The position numbers and the translations under genes were made by a program. The notes under the pieces are model-generated. The model saw nothing but the letters and a program-made list of their open reading frames with translations, searched no databases and was not told the origin of the DNA. Positions 9,282 through 18,990 of a stretch of 64,000 bases of DNA are shown here, piece by piece. The first letter of the stretch is position 1; every line of letters begins with the position of its first letter. The stretch comes from Dokdonella_A sp040005635 (GTDB lineage Bacteria; Pseudomonadota; Gammaproteobacteria; Xanthomonadales; Rhodanobacteraceae). The stretch is from positions 1 to 64,000 of the forward strand of contig JBDTYM010000002.1 in the NCBI GenBank assembly GCA_040005635.1, given 5' to 3'.

Positions 9282-10508
9282 CTACGTCGCGGCTGCCTCG
9301 ACGCCGGGTTTGCGCTCGCGCAGCCCGTTGCTGACGTGATTGGGCGGCGCGGGCAGGTGGAAATTGCGGTAGTCGTTTGGATTGCCGCTGCGTCCCGCTT
9401 CCGCTGCCTTGATGATGTTGTACATCTCGCGTGCACTCACATAGTGCAGCACATGGCGCCCGCCATCGTTGTAGGCGCGTTCCAGATACGCATGCATCGC
9501 CTCCATCTCGGGGCCGAGCAAGGTGTCCATGTCCGCTTCCAGCGTGCCGTGCGTATGGATCTTCACGAACACCCATTCGGGCCGGCCCTCGACATGGATC
9601 GCCGTGTTCACCCAGGCGTCCACGCGCGCAGGCGTCGGTGGACACACGCGCCGGATGTCGGCGTTCTCGATACGCGGGATCAGGCCGAAGCGACGCTCAC
9701 GCCAGTTGAGCCCGAGCGGGCCCTGTACGATCATCAGATCGCCGCTGGCACGGCCGGATACCTTCACGTTGACGCCGGTATCGTGCGACTTCGGTACTGC
9801 TGGATCGTCGGTCGCGTAGTAGATCGAATTGATCGTGCTGGTCTGCGTCTCACTCGGCGCCGAGGGCAGCGTGTAGTCGGCATAGCAACCGAGTTCGCGC
9901 AGCAGGATCAATTCGTTGTTGAGTCCACACCAGCGGCCGTCGGCGCGCGAATTGTCCAGGCACCAGTTGCCATGGATGAAGGCGAAGCGCAACTCACCGG
10001 TGAGCGGGTCGCGCGGCAGCGCGCCGTGGCGTTCGTGCAGGGTCTTGCAGAAGCCCGCGATGCTGCGGCGGAAATTCGCTTCGGTGTCGTTGTCATGGTG
10101 CAGGTGGATCTCGATCTCGCCGTAGCCGGCGCTGCACAGCGCGGTGATCTTGTCGAGATGCTCCTCGAGATACTCTTCCTCGGGATAGAAGAACGTGTGC
10201 TGCGGCGCGCAGCCGTCGGCATCACGATGCTGGCTCGCCATTGCGCGATAGTCGCGACACCAGCGATCCACGCGTGCGCGCTGCCGGGCGAGATCGACGC
10301 CACCGCCCATCGGCTCGAAATGATCGACGAAACAGAACATCACGTGTACCGGAGCCGTCGAGGCCGATCTCCCGCGCAGTGATTGGCGCAGGTACATGCC
10401 GAGCCATGTCTGCATGTTGCGCGAGCGAACGCCGCGCCAGATCACGGCCGCGACGAGCGTGATTCCTGCAATCGCCACGACCAGTGCTGTTGCCAATGGA
10501 TTGCTCAC
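9282..10508 (-). CDS. Membrane-anchored carbohydrate-deacetylase-like conserved protein
   Basis: 408 residues from GTG 10508. It has an N-terminal membrane anchor (ATALVVAIAGITLVAAVIW) followed by a soluble domain. VDHFEP near residue 57, FFYPEEEYLEEHLD, EIEIHLHHDND and FAFIHGNWCLDNS arrange Asp and His residues as in NodB-like or GH57-like sugar deacetylase barrels, but the standard TFDDG motif is absent, so this is a remote relative. The likely role is trimming or deacetylating a lipid-linked glycan at the membrane. The start is the weakest point: no strong ribosome-binding site is visible, and 79 bases separate it from the upstream gene. Confidence 0.6.
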   Translation of the reverse strand: MSNPLATALVVAIAGITLVAAVIWRGVRSRNMQTWLGMYLRQSLRGRSASTAPVHVMFCFVDHFEPMGGGVDLARQRARVDRWCRDYRAMASQHRDADGCAPQHTFFYPEEEYLEEHLDKITALCSAGYGEIEIHLHHDNDTEANFRRSIAGFCKTLHERHGALPRDPLTGELRFAFIHGNWCLDNSRADGRWCGLNNELILLRELGCYADYTLPSAPSETQTSTINSIYYATDDPAVPKSHDTGVNVKVSGRASGDLMIVQGPLGLNWRERRFGLIPRIENADIRRVCPPTPARVDAWVNTAIHVEGRPEWVFVKIHTHGTLEADMDTLLGPEMEAMHAYLERAYNDGGRHVLHYVSAREMYNIIKAAEAGRSGNPNDYRNFHLPAPPNHVSNGLRERKPGVEAAAT

Positions 10509-10587
10509 GAGTCGATTAGTCCCATCGAGAATGCGAAGACGGTCGGCGAATACGCTGTCCGACGGACCGCGGCGGCGTGATCGCGAG

Positions 10588-11775
10588 CTAGGAGGCGGCG
10601 AGCCTCTCGCCTTGCACCGCGTCAGGAAGCAGCGACAACAGTTGTTCGGCATTGTTGCGCCATTGCCGCTCACGCACAATGTAGGCACGCGCCGCTTGCC
10701 CGACGGCCGACTGCTGCTGCCGCTGCGTCGACAATTCCAGCACGCGCTCGACACAGGCGACGCTGCTTCCACGCGGAAACAGCCAGCCGGTGTCGCCGTT
10801 TGCGATGACCTCGGCGATCGGTGAATAGTCCGGCGCCACCACGGCCACTCCCATCGCCATGAACTCGAACAGCTTCATCGGCGAGCCGTATTCGTTCGAG
10901 TTCGGCAGCACCGCATAGTCCATGCAGGCGATCCAGTCCGGGATCTCGGCGTGATTCACCCGCCCCGGCAGCAGCACGCGCTCGCCGAGACCGCGTTCGG
11001 CGACCATCGCCTGCACGGCCGCAAGGTCGCTGCCGCCGCCGACCAGCAGCAAGGTGATGTGGGGCGCCGCTACCAGGCGATCGGCGATGCCGGCGACGAA
11101 CTGGGCGACGCCATGCCAATGCACGAATGCGCCGACGTAGCCGCACACGACCTGTTCGCCGATGCCGCGTTCGGCGCGCAGACGCGCGCGATCGAAACGC
11201 GAAGGATCGAAACGATGTACATCGGCTGCGTTCGGCGAAACCACCGATCGACTGATGCCTTCGTAGGCGTTTTCGGCGACGTCGCGGAAATAACTCGAAA
11301 TGAAGACAAGACCGGTGCAACGGCGCATGCACCAGCGCTCGATGCGGCGGGCCGTCTGCTTGAGGATCAGCGGGCGCACGCGCGGCACCAGCGCCGAATC
11401 GTTGATCTCGAGGATTACCGGAATGCCGTGTCGACGCGCCTGCCAGACCGTCGCCCAGAGGAACATCGAATAGCGTTCATAGATCAGATCGGGCCGGTTG
11501 CGGCGCAGAACGCTGCCGATGCGAAACCAGGTGACAAGGTTGTAGGCCAGTTCGAGAAACTCGAACAGGATGCCCGGCGTGCGCGACACCAGTGTGGCCA
11601 GCACACCCTTGCGCGGCTGGCGTACCTCGCCGCTTGGCTCGACCTCGGGATCGGCGCCGGGGAACGAAAGCACGCTGACCTGGTGCCCCATGTCGCGCAA
11701 CGCACCCACGATGCCGCGGATATGCACGCCTTCGACTTCGCGGCCACGCGTGCGATGGTGATAGAGAATCTTCAT
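10588..11775 (-). CDS. GT4-family glycosyltransferase
   Basis: 395 residues. The N-terminus MKILYHHRTRGREVEGVHIR is typical of GT4 enzymes in exopolysaccharide loci. VCGYVGAFVHWHG starts the donor domain, LLVGGGSDLAAVQAM follows, and the E-x7-E motif is in NEYGSPMKLFEFMAMGVAVVAPD. ATG 11775 overlaps the upstream deacetylase stop (ATGA), so the two are translationally coupled. It adds one sugar to the growing lipid-linked unit in the cytoplasm; the specificity is unknown. Confidence 0.88.
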   Translation of the reverse strand: MKILYHHRTRGREVEGVHIRGIVGALRDMGHQVSVLSFPGADPEVEPSGEVRQPRKGVLATLVSRTPGILFEFLELAYNLVTWFRIGSVLRRNRPDLIYERYSMFLWATVWQARRHGIPVILEINDSALVPRVRPLILKQTARRIERWCMRRCTGLVFISSYFRDVAENAYEGISRSVVSPNAADVHRFDPSRFDRARLRAERGIGEQVVCGYVGAFVHWHGVAQFVAGIADRLVAAPHITLLLVGGGSDLAAVQAMVAERGLGERVLLPGRVNHAEIPDWIACMDYAVLPNSNEYGSPMKLFEFMAMGVAVVAPDYSPIAEVIANGDTGWLFPRGSSVACVERVLELSTQRQQQSAVGQAARAYIVRERQWRNNAEQLLSLLPDAVQGERLAAS

Positions 11776-12413
11776 GCCGCCCTGCCCGGCAAGGCTTCCA
11801 TCGCGAAGCCCTGGGCGCGCCACTCGGGCAGAAGAATTTCGAGCAGTTCCATGGTGTGCGCGCTGTCATCGTGCATCAGAACCACATCGCCGGCGCGCGG
11901 CGGCTGTTGACGCAACAGCTCGGCCAGCTCCGCCGTCGGCCTGCGCTGATAGTCGAGGCTGTCGAACGACCAGTAGGCGATGTTGCGGCGACGCCATGCG
12001 AAGTTCAGCACCAGCGGCAACGGCAGCACGCCACACGGTGGCCGGAACGCATGCTGCGCCTGTCCGTCGAAAGTGGCGAGCACGCGATCGGTGTGCGCCA
12101 CCTCTTCGAGCTGGGCCGACAGCGACAGCTGCTCGAAGGCCGGATGGCTGAAGGAATGGTTGCCGATCATGTGGCCTTCGGAAACCATGCGGCGCACCAG
12201 ATCCGGATACTGCTCGGCACGTCCGCCGACCAGAAAGAAACTGGCGCGCGCATCGTTCGCCGCGAGCAGGTCGAGCACTTTGGGCGTGTACTCCGGATCT
12301 GGACCGTCGTCGAAGCTCAAGTACAGCTTGCGTCCGGCACTGGGTCCGTCGATCAGGAACAGACTCGCCGGCAGCCATCGCAGCAGACGCAGTTTGCGGG
12401 GTCGTGGATTCAC
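11772..12413 (-). CDS. Polysaccharide deacetylase (NodB homology, CE4)
   Basis: 213 residues, a minimal NodB domain. Motif 1 is SFDDGPDP with Asp35/Asp36, motif 2 is NHSFSHP with metal-binding His86 and His90, motif 3 is FRPPCG and the last motif is VLMHDD. All key residues are present, so it should be an active metal-dependent N- or O-deacetylase. There is no signal peptide or membrane segment, so it acts in the cytoplasm on sugar precursors or lipid-linked units. The start is GTG at 12413, overlapping the upstream stop as GTGA. Confidence 0.88.
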   Translation of the reverse strand: MNPRPRKLRLLRWLPASLFLIDGPSAGRKLYLSFDDGPDPEYTPKVLDLLAANDARASFFLVGGRAEQYPDLVRRMVSEGHMIGNHSFSHPAFEQLSLSAQLEEVAHTDRVLATFDGQAQHAFRPPCGVLPLPLVLNFAWRRRNIAYWSFDSLDYQRRPTAELAELLRQQPPRAGDVVLMHDDSAHTMELLEILLPEWRAQGFAMEALPGRAA

Positions 12414-13603
12414 GGATGCGGACCGACAGTGGTGGGGGTGACGCGGGAAGCCACGTCGCGCAGGATGGATTCGAGCTTGTGGATATTATCGTCCCAACGG
12501 AAGCTGCGGGCGTGCGCGACGATCGCGCCGGTGTTCCAAGGCTGCGCCAGTGCCGCTACCAGCGCCTGACCGATCGCCTCGATCGCCTGCGCAGGGACCA
12601 GAATACCGGCGTACTCGGGCAGGATCTCGGGGATGCCGCCGACCCGGGTCGCCACTACCGGGATGCCGCAGGCCATCGCCTCGAGCACGACATTCGGCAC
12701 GCCTTCATTGTGGCTCGGCAGACACAGCAGATCGGCACTGCAGAACCAGGTCGGCAGATCCGCGTGCGCCACCGCGCCGGCGAGCTGCACCTGTTGCGCG
12801 ATGCCGAGGTCGGCCGAACGCTTCAGCAGTGTGGCGCGAGCGGGGCCCTCGCCGACGAAAACCAGGAGCGCGCCCGGCCGCTGCGCCAGCAATGCCGGAA
12901 ACGCCTCGAGCAGATCCACGCAGCCCTTGGTCTGCTTGAGATTGCCGACATACAGCACGATCGGATCCCGTGCCGGCAGGTTCAGCCGCTCGCGTGCATT
13001 TGCCCGCGGTGCAGGCGCGAAGCGCTCAGTATCGACGCCGTTGTAGACGGTGTGCGTCCTGGCGCGGTCGACGCCGAGCTCGACAGCCTTGTCCGCGAGC
13101 GCCTGGCTGACCGCGACGATGGCCCCGGCGCCGCCCATCGCACGTGCGATCTGGCCGCGACGCAGCGCATGATTGGCTTGCATATTGAGGTCGCTGCCGT
13201 GCACTTTCACGGCGTATGGAAGCTTGAGCCAGCGCGCCAGCCAGGACACCGCAACCGCATCGGGGTACGCCCAGCTGGCCAGCAGACAGTCGTAGCGCGC
13301 CCGGCGCAAACGCCAGCCCTGCTGCAACAGCAGGGAGAGTAGCCAGCAGAAAGCGTGCACGGAACGACCAAAGCGCGGTGGATAAAAAAAGGTGAAGTAG
13401 CCGACATGCAGATTTCGCACGGCCGGATCGCCACGCCGACCGCGCCATCGATCGCGAAAGTCGACCGCGACCAGGACATCGACGTCATGTTCGTGGCCGA
13501 GACGCTCGAACTGCTGGCGATTGAACGAAGCACGCCGAGGATCCCACGGGCTCGGGAACAGATTCGTCAGGATCAGTACCTTGAGTCGCGCGTCGTCAGC
13601 CAT
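12410..13603 (-). CDS. GT4-family glycosyltransferase
   Basis: 397 residues. The GT-B N-terminal domain opens with KVLILTNLFPSPWDPRRASF and holds VKVHGSDLNM. The donor domain runs from IVLYVGNLKQTKGCVDLLEA through LVFVGEGPARATLLKRSA to the E-x7-E region HNEGVPNVVLEAMACGIPVVA. All hallmark motifs are intact. It sits 88 bases after the next GT gene and overlaps the following deacetylase (GTGA). Its reaction is transfer from a nucleotide-sugar to the lipid-linked oligosaccharide. Confidence 0.9.
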   Translation of the reverse strand: MADDARLKVLILTNLFPSPWDPRRASFNRQQFERLGHEHDVDVLVAVDFRDRWRGRRGDPAVRNLHVGYFTFFYPPRFGRSVHAFCWLLSLLLQQGWRLRRARYDCLLASWAYPDAVAVSWLARWLKLPYAVKVHGSDLNMQANHALRRGQIARAMGGAGAIVAVSQALADKAVELGVDRARTHTVYNGVDTERFAPAPRANARERLNLPARDPIVLYVGNLKQTKGCVDLLEAFPALLAQRPGALLVFVGEGPARATLLKRSADLGIAQQVQLAGAVAHADLPTWFCSADLLCLPSHNEGVPNVVLEAMACGIPVVATRVGGIPEILPEYAGILVPAQAIEAIGQALVAALAQPWNTGAIVAHARSFRWDDNIHKLESILRDVASRVTPTTVGPHP

Positions 13604-13691
13604 CGACGCCCCCGTGAACGAAATCGCGGTTCGCAGACGCGGATCGGTGCAGTGTCGCGGTGATGCAAGGCAGCAAGCAGGTCGTCACGCT

Positions 13692-14804
13692 TCAACCCGG
13701 CCGCGAGCCTGTGTACAGGTCGACATAGCGTGCAGCCATCCGTTGGATGGTGCCTTGTTCGACGACCCACGCGCGGCCGCTCCGACCCATCGCATCCGCG
13801 CGCTCGGGCTCAGCCAGGATTTCGATCATTGCCGCAGCCATCGCCGCCGGATCGCGTGCAGGGACGATGCGCCCGTTGACATGATCCTGCACGATCTCCG
13901 CATTGCCGCCGACGTCGGTCGTCACGATCGGCAGACCCGATGCGCAGGCTTCCAGCAGGGCGATCGAATACCCTTCTGAAATCGACGACATCGCGTACAG
14001 ATCCAGGCCCTGCAGCAACTGCGCGACATCGCCGCGGTCACCGAGAAACCTCACGCGCTGCGCGACACCCATTTCGCCGGCGGCCTCCATCAGTTTCTGC
14101 TTCTCGCCGCCGTCGCCGATCAGCAGCAGCACGGTGTCGTCGAAACGCTGCGTCACGGTCGCGTAGGCGCGCAGCAGGGTGACCAGATCCTTGGCCCAGT
14201 TGAGACGGCCCACCGATCCGATCAGGCGCGTGCCCGCAGGCAGCTCGAGATGGTCGGTCAATGTGCGCCGCGCGTCACGCGTCGCCGTTGCGAAGCGCTC
14301 GACATGGATGCCGTTCGGCACCACCACGAGTTTCCCCGGCGGCAGCATGCGTCGGGCCACGATGTCCTGACGCGCCTTGTCGCACACGGTCACCACGACG
14401 TCGGTCCAAGGCATGCATCGCCGGTACAACCATTCGCGTCGACTCGACGCACGCAGCGCTCCCATGCCGTGTCGCGTGTTGAGAACCCGCGTGAGCTGCA
14501 ATCCGAACGCTGCGATCACGGCGTGGTAATGCGCAATCATGTTGTGCGTGTGAAGTACTTCCGTACCATGCCGGCGCAATAGTCCGCGCAGGCGAAACAG
14601 GCAGCGCAAGTCCGCACCGGCCTGCTTGTCGCAACTCTCCACGGTGATGCCGTGCTGATCGAGCTCGTCGGCCAGCGTGCCCTTGTCGAACAGACAGATG
14701 ACCTGGCAGTCGTGGCCGGCGCGCTTCTGCTCGATGGCCAGATTGATGACCACGCGCTCGAGACCGCCGCGATTTAGATTCTCCACGAAATGGGTGATTT
14801 TCAC
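13692..14804 (-). CDS. GT4-family glycosyltransferase
   Basis: 370 residues. The start is GTG 14804 (V-K-I-T-H-F-V-E-N), overlapping the upstream stop as GTGA; the open frame that continues upstream runs antiphase to the PaaK-like gene and is a shadow. Motifs are ENLNRGGLERVV, HTHNMIAHYHAV, VPNGIHVERF, IGSVGRLNWAKDLVTLL, LLIGDGGEKQKLMEAA and SISEGYSIALLEACASGLP (E-x7-E). The N-terminal GGLERV loop is typical of GT4 enzymes related to WaaG/TagE-like groups. Sugar specificity is not determinable. Confidence 0.9.
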   Translation of the reverse strand: MKITHFVENLNRGGLERVVINLAIEQKRAGHDCQVICLFDKGTLADELDQHGITVESCDKQAGADLRCLFRLRGLLRRHGTEVLHTHNMIAHYHAVIAAFGLQLTRVLNTRHGMGALRASSRREWLYRRCMPWTDVVVTVCDKARQDIVARRMLPPGKLVVVPNGIHVERFATATRDARRTLTDHLELPAGTRLIGSVGRLNWAKDLVTLLRAYATVTQRFDDTVLLLIGDGGEKQKLMEAAGEMGVAQRVRFLGDRGDVAQLLQGLDLYAMSSISEGYSIALLEACASGLPIVTTDVGGNAEIVQDHVNGRIVPARDPAAMAAAMIEILAEPERADAMGRSGRAWVVEQGTIQRMAARYVDLYTGSRPG

Positions 14805-16180
14805 TGCGGCCCCATTCCTGCCGGCTCGGCCAGTTCGCATACGGTGACGCGCAGCTTGCCGCTCGGCGTCAGCGCAATCGCGTCGACGAAATGAAAGCGC
14901 GCTTCGACGGTGTCGCCGAGCACCTTGCCGATTTCGCGACGGATGTAGTCCAGCGACGACGCGTCGAAGGACGCGCCGCGCACGACACTGATGTCGAGCG
15001 CATCCCAGCTCCGCTGGACCACCTGGAATTGCTGCACGCCCGCGACGTCCTTCAGCATATGGGGAAAGAATTCGCCTGGCAGCAGACGGCCGTCGCGCGT
15101 GCGGATCGCATCCAGCTTGCGCCCTTCGACACGCTCGAGCAGCGGCAGACCGCGGCCGCACGGGCAGGCGCGCGCACTCGGTGTCGCCAGGTCGCCGTTG
15201 ACGTAACGAATGAAAGGCATGCCCTCGTTGTGCAGGTCGGTGATGATGATGTCGCCGGCACCGGCAACGCCGTCGACGCCGCGATCGACACCGGTCTCGA
15301 CCAGCAGGTGATCCGAATTGATGTGCAGCCCATTGCGCTGCTCGCATTCCGATGCGATCAACATGAACTCCCTGCATCCATACGTGTTGTACACCGGGCA
15401 ACCGAAAGCGCGCTGGATGACGTCGCGCTGTGGTTCGTACAATGCCTCAGCGCCGCAGAGGATCGCTTCGGGGCGAAATACCGGCCGTTTCGTGTCGAGC
15501 AGCCACTGCGCCAGGCGCACCAGAGGCCCCACATAGGCAACCATGATTTCGGGCCGGTATGCGTCGATCGCATCGGCATACTCGCCGATGTTGGCTTCGG
15601 TCATTTGGAACGAATCGAGCATGCGCCGGCCGAACGCGGCGTGATACCAGCGGTCCTTCAGCTGCTTCATCCGCGGCGGCGTGCCGACCGACCCACCCCA
15701 CAGATAAAGCGTGCGACGCCCCATCCGCGCGCCCGCCCATGCATAGCCACGCCACATGACAGCGGTGCGCCGCTCGTTGCTTTCGCGCGTATAACCGAAG
15801 CGCAATGGCTCGCCGGTGGAACCGCCGGTCGCCTTGTACAACAGGCGACCGCGCCACGAGGAGGCGACCAGATCGTCGAAATTCTCGCGGATGTCGCGCT
15901 TGGTCAGGACCGGCAGGCGTGCATAGTCTTCGAGGTTGCGGACGTCGTCCGGAGTCGCGCCAACTTCGTTCCAGCGCCGGCGATAGTAAGGAACTTCGCG
16001 ATAGCAATGCTTGAGCAGACGCTTGAGCTTGCCCCACTGCAGCGCTGCCAGCTGCTCGCGATCGAGCCATTGGCTGGCTTCGTATTCCGCCATGTAGTGC
16101 ACGGTCTTGCGTTTGCGCAAGACGCTTTCGTAGAGCGGAAACAATGCATTCCGGAACAGTTTTTCGTAGGCTGCGCTCAT
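14801..16180 (-). CDS. PaaK/CapK-like AMP-forming ligase family protein
   Basis: 459 residues, related to phenylacetate-CoA ligase and the CapK-like proteins common in capsule loci. The P-loop-like YKATGGSTGEPLRFGYT, the adenylate-site segment VYNTYGCREF and the C-terminal hinge VEGRKLDAIRTRDGRLLPG are present, and the C-terminus ends on TPSGKLRVTV, placing a catalytic lysine. CACP-type cysteines (ARACPCGRG) sit before the hinge. It probably activates a carboxylic acid as an adenylate for attachment to a carrier or sugar; the substrate is unknown. ATG 16180 overlaps the flippase stop (ATGA). Confidence 0.82.
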   Translation of the reverse strand: MSAAYEKLFRNALFPLYESVLRKRKTVHYMAEYEASQWLDREQLAALQWGKLKRLLKHCYREVPYYRRRWNEVGATPDDVRNLEDYARLPVLTKRDIRENFDDLVASSWRGRLLYKATGGSTGEPLRFGYTRESNERRTAVMWRGYAWAGARMGRRTLYLWGGSVGTPPRMKQLKDRWYHAAFGRRMLDSFQMTEANIGEYADAIDAYRPEIMVAYVGPLVRLAQWLLDTKRPVFRPEAILCGAEALYEPQRDVIQRAFGCPVYNTYGCREFMLIASECEQRNGLHINSDHLLVETGVDRGVDGVAGAGDIIITDLHNEGMPFIRYVNGDLATPSARACPCGRGLPLLERVEGRKLDAIRTRDGRLLPGEFFPHMLKDVAGVQQFQVVQRSWDALDISVVRGASFDASSLDYIRREIGKVLGDTVEARFHFVDAIALTPSGKLRVTVCELAEPAGMGPQ

Positions 16181-17730
16181 GCTTCGGCCTTCCGCGCGCG
16201 CGCGCTGGCCCACATGAGCAGCGAACCGATCGCACGCGGACGACCGCGCGCCAGTTGCTGGTGCAGTCCGTGCAGATAGTCGAGGTCGGCGCGGCTCCAG
16301 CAGCCGAGGCAGACCGTCAACAGCGCGTAGGCCACGCACAACAGCGGACCACCCAGCGCGAGCGCGAGCAGCGCCGGTGACACGCCGCGCAGCGGCACCA
16401 CCAGCAACGCTGCCAGCACACCGGCAAGTGCGATGCGCGCCAGCCTCTCCCACGGCATCCTGGCTCCGCTGACGCGCAGCCCAAGCGCCATGTTGGTGGC
16501 GAACCAGACGACCGATACGATGATGTAGGCCACCATCGCGCCGGTCAGTCCATAGTTTGATATCAGCACCACGTCGAGACTGAATTTGAGGATGCCGCAG
16601 AGCAGGTAGACATACAGCATGCTGTGTTGATGGTCGGCGCTGATGAGCAGGCTCGATGCGGCCTGCGCGATCGCGCCGAGACCGCCGCCGAGCAGGCAGA
16701 TGGCAAAGACCGGTGCGGCGGCGACATAGGCGCTGCCATACAGGAGATGTATCGTCGGCGACGCGAACACGATGCCGAAGCCGATGAGAGGGATCGCCAG
16801 TATCGCCAGGTAGGCCGTCGAAGCGGAAAAGCGGCGCACGGCGACTTCCTTTCCCTGACTCAGTGCGTTCGCCATCATCGGCAGCAGAACCGCGGCGAAG
16901 ACGCCCGGAACGAGCAGGGACGCGCCACCGGCAAGCTGGTAGGCGACCTTGAACTGGCCTGCTGCGGCGACGTTGCCGTAGAAGGTCAGAAACGCCACTT
17001 CCATTTCACTGGCCATCAGAAAGCCAACCGTGACCATCACGGCGACGATGCGGATGTGCCGGTGCAGCCGTCGCAACAGATCGGGCGGCAATGCTTCCTG
17101 CTTGGTCACCGCCGGCATCATGCGCGCGATCTGCTGTCGCGAGATCAGATAGAACACCGCGCTCGATATCGCGTAGATCGTGAGGAATCCCTCCACCGGC
17201 GCATCGATCCACCAGGCGATGATCACCATGGTCAGGTTGAGCGGCGTTGCGATCGCGGCGATCGTCGCGGTGGCACGGAAATTTTCGAAGCCCTTGGCGA
17301 CATTGACGTTGAACATGTAGGGCGCGCGCAGGCTGACGGCGACCACCAGCAGTCCGAACAGGCCCAGATGATTCAGTCCAGGCGCGAGGCGCTCGCCGCC
17401 GAACGTGAGCACGCACGCGCCGATGGCCGCCACCGCGACCAGGAAATACAGCTGCAGCCGCCGCAAGTGCTTGAGCAGCGGGACGACCAGGTCTTCGCGC
17501 CCGGCACCCCGCAGTTCGGCGACGAACTTGGTGACCGCCGTGGCACTGCCGGAGTTGGTGGCCGTGACGCCAATGCCGACCATCCACACGACCAGGCTGT
17601 AGGTACCGAAATGCGCAGGCCCGAGATGCCGCGCCACGATGATCGACACCAGCATGCCGAGGAAGTATTCGGTATAGATGCCGACCGACGAGAACAGCGT
17701 GTTGCGCATCGTTTGCGAGCGTGCGTTCAC
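16177..17730 (-). CDS. Wzx-type polysaccharide flippase (MATE/MVF-like)
   Basis: 517 residues with about 12-14 membrane segments. The N-terminal helix contains SSVGIYTEYFLGMLVSIIVARHLGPAHFGTYSL, the characteristic beginning of Wzx/RfbX flippases, which move undecaprenyl-linked repeat units across the inner membrane. The start is GTG 17730, with an AGGA ribosome-binding site at suitable spacing and a GTGA overlap with the ligase/polymerase gene; a second in-frame ATG lies at 17709. Pairing with the adjacent Wzy/WaaL-like gene supports a Wzx/Wzy-dependent pathway. Confidence 0.87.
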   Translation of the reverse strand: MNARSQTMRNTLFSSVGIYTEYFLGMLVSIIVARHLGPAHFGTYSLVVWMVGIGVTATNSGSATAVTKFVAELRGAGREDLVVPLLKHLRRLQLYFLVAVAAIGACVLTFGGERLAPGLNHLGLFGLLVVAVSLRAPYMFNVNVAKGFENFRATATIAAIATPLNLTMVIIAWWIDAPVEGFLTIYAISSAVFYLISRQQIARMMPAVTKQEALPPDLLRRLHRHIRIVAVMVTVGFLMASEMEVAFLTFYGNVAAAGQFKVAYQLAGGASLLVPGVFAAVLLPMMANALSQGKEVAVRRFSASTAYLAILAIPLIGFGIVFASPTIHLLYGSAYVAAAPVFAICLLGGGLGAIAQAASSLLISADHQHSMLYVYLLCGILKFSLDVVLISNYGLTGAMVAYIIVSVVWFATNMALGLRVSGARMPWERLARIALAGVLAALLVVPLRGVSPALLALALGGPLLCVAYALLTVCLGCWSRADLDYLHGLHQQLARGRPRAIGSLLMWASARARKAEA

Positions 17731-18983
17731 AGAAGAATCCTGACCAGGATATAGAGCGCTACGATGCTGCCAGCAGCAATCATCGGCCAACGCATGAGCT
17801 GGCCGTTCAAGCTGAAAACGGGCAATGAGGGAAACCGCTGGCGCGCGGATGCGTAGTCGCCGACGACCAGCGCGCTGAGCAGATACAGCAATATCACGTA
17901 GCTCCTGCTGAGAAAGAAAGCCGCCACATAGAAGCCGCATTGGGAAACGAACAGCGTCGCGGCAAGTTCCTGCTCGAGCTTCCAGGCGGCCGCGTCCTGG
18001 TCATCTTCCGGTGTCGGTTGGTGACGCAGGATCGCCCTCGTCATCATGAAGCCGTAACCGACGAAGGCGAGCCACACCGTGAAGCCGAAGAATCCCATCT
18101 CGGCCAGCACGAGCACGAAGGAATTGTGCGCAGTGAGATAGTTGTGTTCGGTGAAGTTGCCGGAACCCACGCCGAAGAACGGCTGAGCCATGAACATCTG
18201 GATGCCCTCGTACCACGCATCGACGCGGCCCGCGGCGGACGATTCGGACGCATCCATGTCCTGCATGCGCGACGGCAGCATGTTGATCGCCGCGAAACCG
18301 AGACCGCCGAGTACCAGCGCCGCGGTGCGACCGTAGCGTCGCCAGATGTAGGCGCCGATGATCGCTGCCACCGCGAGCAGCGCACCGCGCGAGGCCGTCA
18401 AGTAGACGCCGTACATCAGCGTTGCTGCAGCGGCCAGCCAGAACAAGCGCAGCAAGCCCAGCCAACCGCCACGTGTACTCAGGTAGAACGCCATCGGTAT
18501 CACGGCAGCGAACAGCAGGCCGAGATCGTTCGGATCGCTGAAGATGCCGACGTACTGGATGCGGCCGTCTTCCACCAGCGGCATGCCGGTCCACCCGATA
18601 CCCAATTCGGCCTGCTCGATTCCGTGCACGGCCAGTATTGTCGAGCACAACACGAACACCGCCATGACAATCACGACGCGCCGCGGTGTGTTGACCGCAT
18701 TGGCCATCACGACGAACGAGGCGACGACCGGACCGAAGTGGGTCAGCTGCTCGATCGCGCCGCCCGCCCATCCATTGGCGACCTGCGACAACATCATGAC
18801 GAGGAGAAACGCGCAGATCAGCAAATATTGCGGCGCCTGGAAATTCTTTTTCGACAGCAGCCAGCCGACCAGCGCGAGAAACAGCGTGACCGGCAGCAGT
18901 GGCAGATTCAAATCCACCAATTCCGGATATTCCTGCGGCCGCACCAGCACCAGCACCAGGTAGACGAGAATGAAGAGGAACAT
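17727..18983 (-). CDS. O-antigen ligase/polymerase family membrane protein (Wzy/WaaL-like)
   Basis: 418 residues with about 10-12 membrane helices. The family signature is the periplasmic region R-V-D-A-W-Y-E-G-I-Q-M-F followed by QPFFGVGSGNFTEHNYLTAH and HNSFVLVLAEMGFFG, where the Arg, His-Asn and Glu are conserved in O-antigen ligases and polymerases. It either polymerises repeat units or transfers finished glycan to a lipid or protein acceptor; the sequence does not decide. ATG 18983 has an AGGA site upstream, and the gene follows the deacetylase with a 7-base gap. Confidence 0.85.
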   Translation of the reverse strand: MFLFILVYLVLVLVRPQEYPELVDLNLPLLPVTLFLALVGWLLSKKNFQAPQYLLICAFLLVMMLSQVANGWAGGAIEQLTHFGPVVASFVVMANAVNTPRRVVIVMAVFVLCSTILAVHGIEQAELGIGWTGMPLVEDGRIQYVGIFSDPNDLGLLFAAVIPMAFYLSTRGGWLGLLRLFWLAAAATLMYGVYLTASRGALLAVAAIIGAYIWRRYGRTAALVLGGLGFAAINMLPSRMQDMDASESSAAGRVDAWYEGIQMFMAQPFFGVGSGNFTEHNYLTAHNSFVLVLAEMGFFGFTVWLAFVGYGFMMTRAILRHQPTPEDDQDAAAWKLEQELAATLFVSQCGFYVAAFFLSRSYVILLYLLSALVVGDYASARQRFPSLPVFSLNGQLMRWPMIAAGSIVALYILVRILL

Positions 18984-18990
18984 GCAGGTC